Shown: piece after piece, positions 1 to 9,109 of the stretch
Layout of the letters: every line of letters starts with the position of its first letter
Numbering within the stretch: position 1 is the stretch's first letter
Origin: Prorocentrum cordatum
Lineage: Eukaryota; Sar; Dinophyceae; Prorocentrales; Prorocentraceae
Direction of reading: 5' to 3'
Assembly (NCBI GenBank): GCA_963575745.1
Contig: CAUYUJ010002725.1
Span: forward strand, 114,530 to 178,529
Length of the DNA: 64,000 nt
Translations under genes and position numbers: made by a program
Notes under the pieces: model-generated
What the model was told of the DNA's origin: nothing
The model's input: only the letters and a program-made list of their open reading frames with translations
The model's database searches: none

Positions 1-54
1 CCCCCCCCCGGATCGGCCCGGCTGGGGAGCAGTGGCGCGTGAAGGTAAGGTCGA

Positions 55-222
55 CCGAGCATTTTCTTGGGGTGGAGGGCAAAGGGTGAACTCCGAAATG
101 TCGTTTCGATTGATCTTCGAGGTTCGAATGTGCAAAAGGTGAATCACAAGACGGATTGATTTTCGAGGTGCAAAAACCCATATGGATTTCACCCTGAGCC
201 CTCCACCCTAAGAAAATGCTCA
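55..222. mobile_element. MITE-like element with 34-bp terminal inverted repeats
   Basis: The left arm (57-90) begins GAGCATTTTCTT and continues GGGGTGGAGGGC. The reverse complement of the right arm (188-221) matches it at about 31 of 34 positions. The arms are flanked by GGTCGA at 49-54 and 223-228, which fits a 4-6 bp target-site duplication. At about 168 bp with no coding capacity it is best read as a non-autonomous DNA transposon. The superfamily cannot be named from this. Confidence 0.6.
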
Positions 223-999
223 GGTCGAGAGCGACAGCCGTGATTCGAACGAAACGCGGATTTCTTGGATCTGCGCGGGTTTCCCTTGGCGGCGCGCCCG
301 GCGGGGGGAAGTCAGAGGGGGTAGGCCTTTTCAGAAGGCAGTTGGGGCTTCTCAGACGCCCTCGCGCCTTCTGAGAGGTTCTTTCTGTCTTCGGAGGGGG
401 CTCAGGGGACTACTCGGAAGGCGCGGGGGGTTCTGAGAAACCCCGCCGCCTCCTGAGGAGGCCCGTCCCCTCTGAATCCCCCCCCCCCTCTTGGGCGCGC
501 CGCCGATCTCCTCCTCTCGGGCGTTGCGTGATGAGGTAGCGTTGAAGGGGGAAGGACAAGAGAGAGGTGTACCTCTTGTGCCTTGAAGGGGCCCCCAGGG
601 GGGGGACACCCTGGGGCCCACAAGGGGCACGGAAGGTGTCCGCTCCGCTCCCCTCCGTGTACCGCACCTTTTGAAGCATCGCCGCCCTATCCTCAATCGT
701 TCCGCAAAGGGGCCCCATAGGAAAGGTATACGTTCCCCTCCCTATTTTATCGCCCCCCATTACGGTTGAGGCGTTTGTTGAGGAATGTGCCCAGGAGGCT
801 TCAGACCCTGGAGGATTCATTATCTGATGAGGGCGGCGGTGATATCCGTGGCCAAGCCTCAGTGGGTGTTACACCGGTCTCCTGTCCCTGGATTCCTTAT
901 CTGCGGGTTCCCTATCCAATGCTCTCACAGTAAGCAAAGCCGATCCTCAATCGATCCATGCCGTCGTGGTGCTGGCCGTGGCGTCGGGCTCCCAGGCCC
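223..999. other. No gene recognised
   Basis: A GC-rich stretch with short pyrimidine and purine runs and several TTCTGAGA/TTCTCAGA words (330-430). No conserved protein or RNA was recognised in either strand. Confidence 0.4.
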
Positions 1000-1345
1000 T
1001 CGCCCTCGGCGGACATCTTGGAGTCTTGTTGGGGCGTCTTGTGGGCGCCTCTTTGGGGCGCTCTTAGGCCGTCTTGGGGCCCTCTTGGAGGCCCCTTTGG
1101 CTGTTTTAGGGTGGTTCTGGGAGCCTCTTGGAACGTCCAGAATCTTTCAAACACGTAAGGGCAATCAGTGACTTCGGCCTCTTGGGGCTGCATGGAGGGC
1201 CTCCTGGAGGTCTCTTGGGGCGTCTCGGAGGCCTCGTGGGGCCGCCGTGGGGCCCTCCGTGGCGTCCTGCGCCGATCTCTCTGGGCGTCTCGGGGCCCCC
1301 GTGGGCCGCCTTGGAGGCCTCGCGGGGGCGGCGGGGGAGGCCCTC
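1000..1345 (+). repeat. Degenerate CTTGGGG-GCCTC short-period repeat
   Basis: An imperfect array of 10-12 bp words such as TCTTGGGGCG and GGAGGCC. The same family appears on this strand at 17520-18010 and in reverse orientation (CCCCAAGA-GGCC) at 45360-45490, 53750-54700, 56640-58200 and 60860-61680. The open frames through it give only Gly/Leu/Arg low-complexity translations. Confidence 0.6.
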
Positions 1346-1584
1346 GGGGCGCGGGGGCGGGCCACGCGCAGCGGGGGGGGGGCGGGCGAGAGGGGGAGGG
1401 GGGGAAGGCTCCGTGGAAGGAGGCCGCTTTCAAGGGGCCTGTCCCTCTACAGGAGGAAAATTCCCAAATAGTCCAAACATCTGATGGGGACGATTTTTGT
1501 TGACTAGGTTTGGCTGGTTTGGAGCATCTCTCGACTATGTTTTATTGTTTGTCGTCCAGAATCCCGCTGTAGGAGGACGTGCCC

Positions 1585-1830
1585 GATCTAAAGCTACTTC
1601 TAAGAAGGCGCGGGCCTTGAGCTACAGATGTAAGGCCGGGTGCTCCTTGGAAGGTATGGGGCCTTGTCAGAAGGGCCTGGAGAAGGAGGCTTCTCGTAGA
1701 AGGGTATGGGGCCTTGGTAGGAAGGGTATAGGGCCTTGGTAGGAAGGCTTCTCGTAGAAGCCGGGAGCGCTTCTCAGAAGGTCCCTGTATTCTCAGAAGC
1801 TCCCCAGTCTTCTACGAAGGTCGTCCCCCT
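1585..1830. repeat. Cluster of TTCTnAGAAG palindromes and a GGCCTT hairpin
   Basis: Words such as CTTCTAAGAAGG, CTTCTCGTAGAAG and TTCTCAGAAG recur every 20-40 bp. At 1606-1650 the segment GGCCTT...AGATGTAAGGCC forms a short hairpin that is nearly repeated at 5049-5092. Both copies share AGATGTAAGGCC, so this looks like a small dispersed hairpin repeat. Confidence 0.5.
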
Positions 1831-1882
1831 TCGCGCTACCCCCATTTGTGCGCGCCGCCAAGTCTGCTTGTCTCCTTCCCCT

Positions 1883-2230
1883 CCTGTCGAGGAGAAGGAC
1901 GGCCAGTTCGTGGCCCAGTTCAAGTTCACCCTGCTCCTGCTGCCAGGCGGCACGAAGAAGATCACGGGGCTGGCCCTGGGGGAGAAGAATGTGGCCTCTC
2001 AGCTTTCGGTCCAAGACGAGGATCTGAAGAAGCTGCTGGCGTCATCCGCGAACCCCAAGAAGCAGAAGAAGAAGAAGGCGGCCGGCGGCAAGGCCCCTGG
2101 CCGCCCGGCCAGCTCCGACCCCGGCAGCCATCGCTATAGTGCGCGCCCACATCCGCCGCCCTGGAGGCGTGCCCCGAGACCTCTCGAGCAGCGGCGGACG
2201 TCACGCAGCACCCCGCAGAGTGGCAAGTAA
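1883..2230 (+). pseudogene. PA2G4: EBP1/PA2G4 C-terminal fragment
   Basis: The frame from about 1889 reads EEKDGQFVAQFKFTLLLLPG, then a KKIT segment, then VQDEDLKKLLASSA and a lysine-rich tail containing KKQKKKK. This matches the C-terminal end of proliferation-associated protein 2G4 (EBP1), a catalytically inactive member of the methionine aminopeptidase fold involved in ribosome biogenesis. In that family the same order is seen: a FVAQFKF strand, a hydrophobic TVLLMP-like strand, a VQD-LK-LL helix and a poly-Lys tail. Only the last 70 or so residues are present. No upstream pita-bread domain was recognised in the preceding 1.8 kb of either strand. The frame runs on for about 40 Arg/Pro-rich codons to a stop at 2228-2230, which may be read-through after loss of the normal stop. 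It could be the terminal exon of a gene whose other exons lie outside the window, or a retroposed or duplicated fragment. Homology is fairly sure; functional status is not. Confidence 0.7.
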
Positions 2231-2624
2231 GAGCGATGGGGGCGGGGTCGCGGGTGGGTCTCGGGGTGGGCCCCCAGACATGCGACGTGCTGATTTTTTC
2301 AAGACGGCGTCCCCAGAAGTCCAGTCGCCTTCCCCGGGGCCGGTTTTTCATCCTGAGTCCCTTTTTGGCTGGCCCAAGGCCCAGCGAGGGCCCCCCGAGG
2401 CCGAAATTGGCCAAAAACCTCCCGTCCTGATTTTTTGTTACGACGCGATCATGTCTGGGTCGCGGGTGGGTCGCGGGGTGTGGCCACGTCTGCCCCGCCG
2501 GAGTGGACGGGCAGACAGCCACGGCCGTCGCTCCCCGAGGGGCCCCGGGGACCTCGGCCCCGCGGCAGCGGATGTGCGGGCATGCTCCGGCGGCGCACGG
2601 CAGGGGGAGGACGCAGAGTGGGGA

Positions 2625-2696
2625 GGAGGAGGAGGAGGAGGAGGAGGAGGAGGAGGAGGAGGAGGAGGAGGAGGAGGAGGAGGAGGAGGAGGAGGG
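2625..2696 (+). repeat. (GGA)n tract
   Basis: An almost perfect GGA array of about 70 bp. It gives poly-Gly, poly-Arg or poly-Glu in the three frames. Confidence 0.9.
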
Positions 2697-3264
2697 GAAG
2701 GGCCAGGAACAGCAGCGTTTACGCTCGGGTTCGAGATCGAGCTCGGCAGGGATGGACGCAGTTTCCGCAAGACTGTTCGGTATCCCAAACCCGCTTTCTC
2801 CCTCGGTGTAGCATGTCGCCTCGGCCCCGACAACGAGAGCTCGAGGGTCGCGGTAACAAACAGTTGCTCGTTATCCCTTTCCACCTCGTGCTGTCCAGAG
2901 TTGGGATTGTTGATCTGATGAATGAGAGTTGGGACCGGTGCAACGACCGGAGCATTTTTCAGAACAGCCTTGCATTCGAGGTGCAGTGGAAGAGCTCGCG
3001 ACCGAACATGGCTCAGTCGATCGGGCAGCGACAACAGCTGTGTACCAGACAGGCCGCTCACGGGCCCCCAAGGCGACGCCTGCAGCCCAAATGTGCACTC
3101 TAACACAAGAGATCCCGGCAAAATCGAGCACTGCTTCCGTGGAAGCAGGCTGCAGGCGCCCGTGGCAGTTGTTCTGTCGCGTGCCACGCTCTCGGCCACA
3201 CGCATACTGTAGGCGACCGCCAAGCTCGGAACAACTAGCAGCAGAGTGGGACGCAGCCACGGGC

Positions 3265-3486
3265 TCCTCCTCCTCCTCCCCTTCCTCCTCCTCCTCCTCC
3301 TCCTCCTCCTCCTCCTCCTCCTTCCTCCTCCTCCTCCTCCTCCCTCCTCCTCCCTCCTCCTCTCCCCTCTCCCTCCTCATCCCTCCTCCTCCCTCCTCCT
3401 CCCTCCTCCCTCCCGCCTCCTCCTCCTCCTCCTCCTCCTCCTCCTCCTCCTCCCGCTCCTCCTCCTCCTCCTCCGCCTCCTCCTCA
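3265..3486 (+). repeat. (CTC)n tract
   Basis: About 220 bp of nearly pure CTC/TCC triplets with few interruptions. This is the complementary-strand orientation of the GGA tract at 2625. Confidence 0.9.
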
Positions 3487-4479
3487 TGCAGCAACAGCAG
3501 CGGCTCAGGCGTGAGTTTTAAGCCGAGTTTGACAAGAAATGTGTTCAGGAGGAGCGGCCAGATCCGGGGGTGGTTGGCGGAGACAGTGGGGGCGGTCGGG
3601 GCAAGGTAGGGGTGTCGGTGGATTGGGGGAGAGTAGGATTCAATCCCGTGCTGTTTTCTCATTCTCTTGTGTTGGAGTTGATTTGGCATAGTGGTGCTCG
3701 GTTGAGTCGTTGATGTGCTCCTGGGGAATCTCTCCACCGTGCGCAACCTTCTGCTTGTTCCGTGCAGCACGGCGCACAGCACGCTCCAGGGACTGCGGCC
3801 TCCTCCACCCGGTCGTGTAGCTAGGCTCGGACGCCTGTATGCGCACTTGTGGTCGCTCGCTCGCGTCCCTCCCGGTCCCGAGGACGAGGAGAAGGCGGAC
3901 GCCTGACCAGCGGGCGCGGGGGCGGGCGCGCCGACTCTTTAAAAGCCAGGCGTCGGCACACTTACTGTGCCACCCCCTCGGGCATCGCTTCAGTGGGGCC
4001 GAGAGTCAGAGGGCTCCTTTCTCTGCAGGGCCACCAAAAAAGGGACGTGAAGGTGGTTCAACGCCTTGCCGATTAAGCCGACGAAGATGTGCAAAGTCCA
4101 ACCTTTCGTTCATGTCCAAAGTTTTGGCTTGACGCCCCTTGTGGCACACCCTTTGCAACCTGACCGAACAGGTTGATTGCGCCCCTTGACGTCCGTTTGG
4201 GGTGTTCTGCAGATTTGGGGTGTTCTGCAGACCTGACCCCCGAGCCCTACTCAAGGCGTCGCATTTCAATTCTTGCTGTGAGCTGCTGCGCGGGCATCGC
4301 CTGCGGCGCGCCAAGGAGAGGGCAGGGCAACCGTTTCCGGAGCTGTGTGGCCCTCGGACCCCCCCTCCCCCCTCGTCGCCTCCTGAGATCCGACGCTGCG
4401 AGACAGCGGAAACATCGTAGAGAATCTTGACCGGACGGAACCCTGGACCCTATCTTTCTGCTCGGGCGGGTGGTAATGG

Positions 4480-4630
4480 GGGGTGACCTAAAGTGGGGGG
4501 TGAAGACAAGGGCCCCAAAGGGGCACTCTGGGGCCCCTTGAAGGCCCCTGCTGGCTCCAAAAGGGGCCCCAAAGTGCCCCTTTGGGGCCCTTGTCTTCAA
4601 TGCAGCTGCAGCTGTTTCTCGCGTCACCCC
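4480..4630. mobile_element. Long-arm hairpin element, related to the 5142 MITE
   Basis: The arms at 4501-4539 and 4561-4599 are 39 nt each and complementary except for one position. They start TGAAGACAAGGGCCCC and enclose a 21-nt loop. Outside them GGGGTGAC (4480-4487) and GTCACCCC (4623-4630) form a further inverted pair. The left flank GGGGTGACCTAAAG resembles the terminal GGGGTGACCCAAAAG of the element at 5142-5397, which suggests one family. A target duplication was not found. Confidence 0.5.
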
Positions 4631-5017
4631 AACATACTTCTACTATGTGTGCGTCGCCCCCCCATGGGCGACGCGCGCACCGAGAAATTTTATAGTATAT
4701 GCATCATGGCGGGCGCTTTCTGGCCGTACCGCTCGGGAAACGATATACAACAAGATGGATATATTGGTTATATTTTCGTGTCGGACCCGCACCTCCAAGG
4801 AGGACATATAGTATTAGTATGTTTCTGTGCGTCCCAGTTTCCGTGGGGACGTACAAGGGTCTTGCTCCGTCTCGGTGGGCTTGCCTCTCGCTCTGCTAGC
4901 TGCCCGCCGCCTTCGTCCAGTGATGCGCGGGCCCGTGCTGACAGGAGACGCTCATCACACTCGCCAGACCAGATCTCCCCCGTTCAGCCACGCGCATAGT
5001 GGGATGGGGGGAGGGGG

Positions 5018-5110
5018 GGGCTTCTTAGAAGCACCCCTGCTTCTTACAAGGCGCCGGCCTTGTCCATAGATGTAAGGCCAGCGCCTTCTAAGAAACAGCC
5101 TCCTTCTAAG
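5018..5110. repeat. Hairpin repeat with TTCTTAGAAG words
   Basis: Contains CTTCTTAGAAG, then GGCGCCGGCCTT...AGATGTAAGGCC and GCGCC, then CTTCTAAG. The central part is a hairpin sharing AGATGTAAGGCC with the copy at 1606-1650. Confidence 0.45.
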
Positions 5111-5141
5111 AGGCCCCCCCCCCCTCCCTGCACCCCCTTGT

Positions 5142-5397
5142 TCGGGTTGACCCAAAAGGGGGTCCAGTGTCAAGGGGGTGGTGCAATAGATTTGGTGCAA
5201 TAGACTTGTGGGGTTGCAATACATTCGGGGCGTGCAATACATTCCGTGGCGCAAGCGTATTGCTGGATTTTCGCGTGCAATACATGTTTTGCCATACAAT
5301 GCAGTACAGTTCTCCGGCGCAATACATTTGCAATCCAATTGCCCCAAATCTATTGCGCCACCCCCTTTCAGCTGCACCCCCTTTTGGGTCACCCCGA
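5142..5397. mobile_element. 256-bp MITE with 22-bp terminal inverted repeats and 5-bp target duplication
   Basis: The left end reads TCGGGTTGACCCAAAAGGGG. The reverse complement of the right end reads TCGGGGTGACCCAAAAGGGG, one difference in the first 22 nt. The arms stay similar for about 55 nt, including GGTGCAATAGATTTGG. CTTGT directly flanks both ends (5137-5141 and 5398-5402). The interior is made of repeated GCAATACAT words and has no coding frame. The structure is typical of a non-autonomous cut-and-paste transposon. Confidence 0.75.
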
Positions 5398-7149
5398 CTT
5401 GTGCGCACCGCCAGCACGTGGCCCCCTGACCTGGATGTTTGAGACGGTCTCGAATGTGTTATGATAAAACGTGTGGTTCTTGCTTCAAGAAGATGTCACA
5501 CTGCCGCACGGTTTGATGCAGGCATGCATGCATGTATGTTTGTTGCGCCATCCGTAGCCGCCGAGGTTCGAATCTAAAAGTCATCAGACATGTTTTCGAG
5601 CCAGGCAAAAGAACTCAATTGCGCAGTCACAGCTTGAGAGTTCTTTGGTTTCATCGTGCCTCGTCGAGAGCCTCCTGCGAACGCCAGATTCGTCCCGATC
5701 GCCCGCCTCTGGCCCGACATCTACGCTAAAGGGCCCCGACATCAGGCGTCCCGAACACAACAGGGTGCGGCCTACGTGCCCCGGGTTCGGGATTTGCGGG
5801 CCCGTCTTGGGCCCTCGGTCGGAGGAGGGACCGGGCTCGTGTTCGCCTCTTGGGGCCTCCTGGGAGGCCCTCGTCACGACGGCTGGATTCGCTTCGATTC
5901 TCTGGTCAGAACGCACCGCGGGAGAGGTCGGGGAGTAGCGGTATCGGTACCTTCGGTCTCCACGAGCGGGGGGCAAGCAGCAGCAGCCCAGGGCGCGAAG
6001 GCCGCGCGACTAGTGGATTTTCACGAGTCCTGGAGCCCTGCGCGCCGGGCCAAACTCGACGAGGGGGGTTTGGGCTCGTCCGTGGATCGTGGAGGCGAAG
6101 GCGTGCCGCGGGGAGGGCAGCGACAGCCACGCACACGACCGCTGGGGGGCGCGGTGCGGCGGAGCGGGGCACGAGCAGACATGCAGTCTGCTGTTAACCC
6201 CTCCTCGAGTGGGGCCTCTCCCTCTTCCCCCTTTTGCTCCCTCTCCTCCGCACAGCTCGCAACTTTGTGAATGACCCCCCCTGTAGTTTTCTTTGGGTCC
6301 CTGGCGGCAGGAAGCATGCTTCAGCGCGCTTGGAACTGCCAACTGATACAGTTGGCTTGGCTTGAAGCACATATAGAGCATACTGTTTCACAAAGTACAA
6401 TTGCGGAACTTATGTGTGCAAGTTGATGTGTGATTTGTAAGAATTGTATAAAAAATAAACGTAAGTTATTTAAGTTCCATAAGTTCGGGGCCGCGTGTTT
6501 CTTGCTTTCCAGGGCGCGCATGTTTTGTTTGGAGTGGTGCAGGTTGAAGAGATGTCGCGCACCCCGTGTACATTGCAAGCTATACAGAAGCACCGTGCGC
6601 CATGAGGGTATATCGGTTCGCGGGCCACGAGACATTTCTAAATCGTCGCACGTTCATCAGCACCTGCACAATTTGAACAACTATTCAGCACACGTTGTCC
6701 CCGACATTCTGGCTCAGACGTGCAAGTGCGTCCTCGTTTCAATACACCACGCGCATGTTCTCTTCGATATAAGAGCCAGCGCTGGTGCACGAACTGATTC
6801 CTGAATGGGGTCGGTGGCCCCACCAGTGGGGGCCACAGTTCGTCGGCACGCCCGAGTTGCAGTCTGAGGGGTGCGAGCCTAACAATCAGGTCCGGACGTT
6901 GCCCATGCGCACTGACGTGCGGCAGTGTGCGGGCATCAAGATAGTGCAGTCTTCAAGCACGCGGGAATCAACATCAGCCAGCACCTATGGCGAGACCCAT
7001 GCAGTTCGGCAAGATGCAGATGAAGAGCACCAACAGCATCCGCCACACGATCATCCAGTTCGGCAAGATGCAGACCTAGAGCACCGCCAGTATCCGCCAG
7101 AGGATCATGGACATCGAAAATTCACCACCACACCACCATCGAAAACATC
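5398..7149. other. No gene recognised
   Basis: Mixed sequence with a dispersed repeat copy at 5860-5965 and an A+T-richer island at about 6280-6480. Frames such as 6785-7381 show no recognisable domain. A segment at 7000-7100 contains two copies of CAGTTCGGCAAGATGCAGA, each followed by similar coding-like text. It may be the decayed upstream part of the 7150 frame. Confidence 0.35.
5860..5965 (+). repeat. Dispersed repeat copy, paired with 58272-58380
   Basis: Shares GAGGCCCTCGTC, then CTGGATTCG, GTCAGAACGCACC and GGTATCGGTACCTT, in the same order and spacing, with 58272-58380. The overall length is about 105 bp with scattered substitutions. Confidence 0.6.
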
Positions 7150-7422
7150 GTGGTCGGCACCAAGATCACCACCGAAGAGCACCATGGACAGGCCACCGAC
7201 AAGCCGAATGCCGCAGGGCGCCCAAACATGTGCAGGCAGGGCATTGGCATCAAGAGGGATCGGCCTGGCAACCAGCGCGGCCCCCGCTTTGGTGGCCGTG
7301 GAGGCGCCAACAACCTTAACGCACAGTGGCGCACGACGAAGGCCAGGGCCGAGAAAGCAGGCCTCTTGGAGGAATTCATGAAGAGCACCCCCAAACCTGC
7401 ACGTAGGCTCAGCAGCGACTAG
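7150..7422 (+). CDS. Unrecognised Arg/Gly-rich coding-like fragment
   Basis: The frame translates to about 90 residues including RPGNQRGPRFGGRGGANNLN and a helical-looking ending RAEKAGLLEEFMKS. The composition is more protein-like than the surrounding frames, and the end is a clean stop. The start used here (ATG 7150) is arbitrary: upstream, coding-like text lies in other frames and is interrupted by a stop. No family is recognised. It may be a remnant of a gene beginning before 7000, or chance. Confidence 0.25.
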   Translation: MVGTKITTEEHHGQATDKPNAAGRPNMCRQGIGIKRDRPGNQRGPRFGGRGGANNLNAQWRTTKARAEKAGLLEEFMKSTPKPARRLSSD

Positions 7423-8009
7423 CGCGGCGAGAAAAAAAACAAACGCGGCATCGTCAACATCACCATCATCAGTATGCTTGGGCGTCGGGTTCTAACCATT
7501 CCAGGTTTCCTCGTCCAACAATGTCCATCCACCGTTCGCCCACATGGGGCATGTTCGTAACACTATGGCGGCACTTTGCTGGGGCAACGAGTTCGAGTTT
7601 TCGACTGGGATAGGCTCACTTACATCCTCATCCTGCCTAGTCGTACCCTGGTGTTGGTGATTCGTTTCGCCCCGCGCCCTCCTCCTCCTCTTCCTCGCCG
7701 CCGCCATTCGCATCCTTCTTCTACTCCTCACGTCGTTCGCCTCTTCGTCGTGATTGCCCTCGCCATGCGACTGATGTCTCACGCCCTTCTGCGAGCCATC
7801 CCCCCCCCCCCCCCGTCGTATTCCTACCCCGTGGTCCTCCATCGCATCCTACGTCCATGCCTGCATCATCCTCATCATACTCATCGCCATCCCCTTTCTG
7901 ACCATCCGCTCCCGCCAATTTTTTCGCCATGCCAGAATGCTACTCTCCAGTGTCGCCGTCGTCTTCCCCATGTCTAGCTTACTCGCCTTCGCTACATCGC
8001 ATCGCCACC
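7423..8009. other. No gene recognised
   Basis: Pyrimidine-rich sequence with CTCCTC and CATC words and a 14-nt C run at about 7801. Open frames on both strands are of low complexity. Confidence 0.35.
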
Positions 8010-8600
8010 CTTTTCGTTGCGCAGCGCCCCGCAGGTGCGGGTCAGAGCGAGGGGCGGTGGAATCGTCGGCAGTCTGCGAGGCGCTGGAGGAGCCCAGCGC
8101 AGGCGCCAACGTTTCGCATATTATACAGCGAGCCCGCCGCGGGCGCCGAATTTTCTTCAGACCAATGTGGATCGGTCGCGCGCGGGTCGCGGGCGGGTCG
8201 CGGAGCGGGTCGCGGGCGGGTCGCAAGTGGGTCGCCGGCGGGTCGCGGGTGGGTCGCGGGTGGGTCGCCGATGGGTGGGTCGCGGGGCGGGTCGCGGGGC
8301 GGGTCGCGGGTGGGTCGCGGGCGGGTCGCGGGCTGGGTCGCGGGCGGGTCGCGGGTTGGGTCGCGGGCGGGTCGCGGGGTGGATTGCGGGGCGGGGCGCG
8401 GGGCGGGTCGCCGGCAGGTCGGGGGCGGGTCGCGGGCGGGTCGCGGGGGGGGGGGGGGGCGGGGCGGCAACTAGCGACGGCGCCAACAAAAAAACAACGC
8501 GACAATCATAGTCCTCACCGCGGGCTCTCGCTCCAGCCACTCGCCCAAGGATGATGAATGACCGTTCGGCCCCCTCGTTCTGATATGAGTTGCGCCGCTT
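8010..8600 (+). repeat. Dispersed element with GGGTCGCGGG minisatellite core (copy 1)
   Basis: The left flank (8010-8165), including GCGCCCCGCAG and GATCGGTCGCG, and the right flank (8465-8600), including CGCAACAAGCATAATC-like and GAATGACCGTTCGG-like text, are both repeated around 11290-11470 and 11990-12140. The core (8165-8460) is a tandem array of 10-12 bp words, GGGTCGCGGGC or GGGTCGCGGGT. Open frames through the core encode Gly/Arg/Val repeats and are not genes. Confidence 0.7.
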
Positions 8601-8825
8601 GCCTTGGCATTGCGCCCCCCTTTTCCGCCCCGTCTCCGTCGGGGGGAAGCGACAGCTGTCATGCTGCATCTGGGTCGGAGTTCTGTAGGTAACCAGACCC
8701 TGGCGGGGCCTGGTCGGCGGGTGGGCTTATCGGGGCCCAGTCGAGGCCCGCCCTCCTCCGCCAATTCTCGCGCGCGCCCCGCCTCGCCCTCGCGCGCAAC
8801 TTCCCGCCCCCACCAGCGCTCGCGC

Positions 8826-8972
8826 TGACGTTGCTAACGGGGGCTGCTAACGTTGCTAACGCCACCACCGCTCGACGCTTTCGCGTTAGCGGTGATCCGT
8901 GCTAACGGTTAGCAGCATTAGCTGCGCCATGTGCGGGCGTTAGCATGCTGTTGCTAACGCTGACGCGAACGT
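8826..8972. repeat. Dense cluster of GTTAGC/GCTAAC words upstream of the RING gene
   Basis: Within about 150 bp roughly ten copies of GCTAAC or GTTAGC occur in both orientations, for example GTTGCTAACG, GCGTTAGCGG, GCTAACGGTTAGC and GCGTTAGCATG. The cluster ends about 140 bp before the ATG at 9110. It could be a decayed short repeat or a set of protein-binding sites; the sequence alone does not decide. Confidence 0.5.
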
Positions 8973-9109
8973 TGCTCACGTCTGTGCAAACGAGCTCTCC
9001 CCTCCTTCGCCCTCCGTCTTCCAGTTTCCAACCCCCCTCCCACGCGGCTCGCGCTCGAGGTCCAAGCTGACGCTGAGCAGCGCTACTGCGTCAAACTCGC
9101 CAATCAACC

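Larger units (their letters stand above)
2231..4479. other. No gene recognised; contains triplet satellites
   Basis: Apart from the GGA/CTC tracts listed separately, no conserved product was seen. An 18-bp direct repeat built on TTTGGGGTGTTCTGCAGA occurs at about 4196-4233. Long frames through 2438-3223 and 2871-3782 translate to Glu, Arg, Ser, Leu or Pro homopolymers and are satellite artefacts. Confidence 0.4.
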
